A stretch of 64,000 nt of DNA from Faecalicatena contorta (lineage in GTDB: Bacteria > Bacillota > Clostridia > Lachnospirales > Lachnospiraceae): positions 29,898-93,897 of the forward strand of contig NZ_QGDS01000016.1 of the NCBI RefSeq assembly GCF_003149105.1. Direction: 5' to 3'. Of the stretch, positions 62,751 to 64,000 are shown in pieces. Under the pieces are notes generated by a model. The model worked only from the letters and a program-made list of their open reading frames with translations. It had not been told where the DNA came from and ran no database searches. The translations under genes were made by a program, and so were the position numbers. Numbering within the stretch: position 1 is the first letter of the stretch; every line of letters begins with the position of its first letter.

Positions 62751-63089
62751 GTGGAGAAGACAATGAAGAGGCATACGGAAAAACTGGGGGTATGGTGTAG
62801 TTCAAAAACTATGGCTAAAGCAGGAATTACGGCAGATGATTTAGACTTGGTTGAGGCAAACGAAGCCTTTGTCGCACAAGCTATTTCTGTTTGCAACGAT
62901 TTGGGCTTCAAATCAGAAACAACTAATGTAAATGGTGGCGCAATTGCAATAGGTCATCCAATCAGATGCTCCGGTGCAAGGATTCTTACAACATTATTAT
63001 ATGAAATGAAAAGAAGAGATTCTAAGCTGGGCCTTGCTTCAGTGTGTATTGGTGGAGGAATGGTGGCAACAATTATCGTTGAAAGGTAG
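62751..63089 (+). pseudogene. 3' fragment of acetyl-CoA acetyltransferase (thiolase)
   Basis: From about codon 17 the sequence follows the thiolase C-terminal domain: [48 protein letters not shown]. The N-terminal ~290 residues and the first active-site cysteine are missing. Two normally invariant glycines are changed (GHPIR where GHPIG is usual; GGGMV where GGGMG is usual). It is therefore a decayed remnant. It sits 6 bp before a ctfA start, the usual thl-ctfAB order of acetoacetate/butyrate metabolism. Confidence 0.8.
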
Positions 63090-63095
63090 GGGCGA

Positions 63096-63154
63096 ATGAA
63101 TATGAAAAACAAGATTATTACGGCTGAACAAGCAGCAGATATGGTTAAAGATGG
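63096..63154 (+). pseudogene. 5' fragment of CoA-transferase subunit A (ctfA/atoD-like)
   Basis: NMKNKIITAEQAADMVKDG are the first residues of a 3-oxoacid/butyrate-acetoacetate CoA-transferase alpha subunit. Similarity stops at about 63154, where IS256-family sequence begins. The rest of the gene is not in the window. Confidence 0.65.
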
Positions 63155-63681
63155 TATCTGGCGGGTGTTTCCGTTTGACGTGTGGAAGATATTACGGAGG
63201 CGCTTTGGGGAACCAAAGTCTCCCCCGGTACGATCAGCAACCTGAACAAAAAAGCTTATGAGCACATCGAAACATGGCGTACCCGTCCATTAACGGGTGA
63301 ATATCCCTACGTTTACGTGGATGGTGTTTTTCTAAAACGCAGCTGGGGTGGTGAAATTCAAAATGTCTCCATCCTGATTGCTATCGGCGTTGGCTTTGTG
63401 GCGTACAATTGATAATTGGCGACCGTAATCTGGGCATGTTTGAAACGATTCCAGAAGTCTTTCCAGATGCCCGTTATCAGCGTTGTACGGTTCATTTTTA
63501 TCGAAACATCTTCTCAGTGACACTACGTAAGAAAATGAAAGCAGTTTCCATGATGCTAAAGGCTATTCATGCCCAAGAGAGCAAAGATGCTGCCCGGGAA
63601 AAAGCTGCACAAGTAGCTTTAAAATTCCGAGAAATGAAGCTTGCCAAGGCCGCCGAAAAATTGGAAGCGGGTATTGAGGAA
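63155..63681 (+). pseudogene. Decayed IS256-family transposase fragment
   Basis: Conceptual translation starts YLAGVSV, meets a stop (TGA at 63176) where arginine is usual, then continues RVEDITEALWGTKVSPGTI, YVYVDGVFLKRSWGG and IAIGV. About 35 codons are then missing and the frame shifts before LIIGDRNLGMFETIPEVFPD and CTVHFYRNIF. It ends after GIEET at 63681, where another insertion follows. The acidic DVD-type region is present but the gene cannot make an active enzyme. Confidence 0.85.
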
Positions 63682-63698
63682 ACCTGGGAGTGTAAGAT

Positions 63699-63740
63699 AG
63701 AGTGTGTAAGTTCAAAATGAACTTCACACTCTGTTTTTTT
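63699..63740 (+). terminator. IS256-type terminal hairpin and terminator
   Basis: AGAGTGTG-T-AAGTTCA pairs with TGAACTT-CACACTCT around AAA, then seven T. It is the left end of a second IS256-family element and would block transcription entering its transposase gene. Confidence 0.7.
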
Positions 63741-63790
63741 GTCAGGATATGTTAAACTAAACAACAGAGAAAAGGAAGGATAGAACTACT

Positions 63791-64000
63791 ATGGCAAGAA
63801 GAAAACGTGACCCTAAAAAAGATGCACTGGTACAGGCAATACTGAATCAGTACCAACCGGAAAACGTCGGAGACATGCAGGATGCTTTGAAAGATATCTT
63901 CGGCCCTATGTTTGAATCAATGCTTCAGGGAGAAATGAAAGATCATCTGGGTTATGAGAGTAATGACCGACAGGAAAAGGAGGGGACAAACCGCAGAAAT
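63791..64000 (+). CDS. IS256-family transposase, 3' end outside window
   Basis: 70 codons to the window edge, with AAAGGAAGGA before ATG 63791. ARRKRDPKKDALVQAILNQY and FGPMFESMLQGEMKDHLGYE are the N-terminal part of IS256/MULE transposases. It starts about 90 bp after the terminal hairpin and so appears to be the intact copy inserted in the older fragment. Confidence 0.88.
   Translation, partial: MARRKRDPKKDALVQAILNQYQPENVGDMQDALKDIFGPMFESMLQGEMKDHLGYESNDRQEKEGTNRRN

Overview
The window looks like the chromosome of an anaerobic, low-to-moderate G+C Firmicute, most likely a Lachnospiraceae-type gut Clostridia. The evidence is strong AGGAGG-type ribosome sites, frequent GTG and TTG starts, a Tn1549/CTn-like conjugative element full of Clostridia-specific families (Maff2, PrgI, DUF3789, DUF5688, DUF6075, DUF6674, LPD28), and a thl-ctfA (thiolase / acetoacetate CoA-transferase) remnant. 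No rRNA, tRNA or CRISPR array was seen.

Left chromosomal part (1-17.3 kb). A heavy-metal P-type ATPase cut by the window edge is followed by a carbohydrate locus at 1.9-13.8 kb. This holds two tandem LacI-type regulators, each carrying an extra C-terminal domain homologous to the locus's own sugar-binding protein. They are followed by one operon: zinc alcohol dehydrogenase, sugar-binding lipoprotein, RbsA-like double ATPase, permease, TIM-barrel epimerase/isomerase, Gfo/Idh/MocA oxidoreductase and a second TIM-barrel enzyme. The set resembles the E. coli ycj oxidise-epimerise-reduce scheme for glycosides. Next come an APC amino-acid permease, a DUF2325 gene behind two Fur-like boxes, an unrecognised minus-strand gene, and the C-terminal fragment of a NitT/TauT-type binding protein.

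Integrative conjugative element (about 17.3-62.6 kb). The backbone is parA-parB, a thioester/Cna-B surface adhesin, small accessory genes, a 2585-residue methylase/helicase protein, toprim primase, PcfM, a candidate oriT, DUF5688, MobC, relaxase, PcfB, ArdC-like protein, VirD4 (split by a group II intron), Maff2, VirB6, PrgI, VirB4, DUF6075, DUF6674, class B sortase and a lysozyme/CHAP peptidoglycan hydrolase. Four A+T-rich cargo islands interrupt it: a Pycsar-like pyrimidine-cyclase defence operon (18.3-21.0 kb), an Abi_C-type gene (21.6-22.5 kb), a lone Ser/Thr kinase (29.2-30.7 kb) and an AbiL/RloAB pair (40.9-43.0 kb). Copies of a two-hairpin leader flank the Pycsar and Abi_C cargo and precede parA and the primase. 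A truncated parA start survives between the first two islands. No integrase or recombinase is visible, and the genes on both sides have each lost their 5' parts, so this copy may be stranded.

Right flank (62.7-64.0 kb). The 3' part of a thiolase gene is followed by the first ~20 codons of a ctfA-like CoA-transferase. That is broken by a decayed IS256-family transposase, into which a second, apparently intact IS256-family element (running off the window) has inserted.

Most notable points: the Pycsar-like operon with an enlarged cyclase and a possible third gene; a tnpV gene encoded wholly inside the methylase/helicase gene in another frame; the leader duplications that bracket defence cargo; and the regulators fused to a copy of the transport binding protein.
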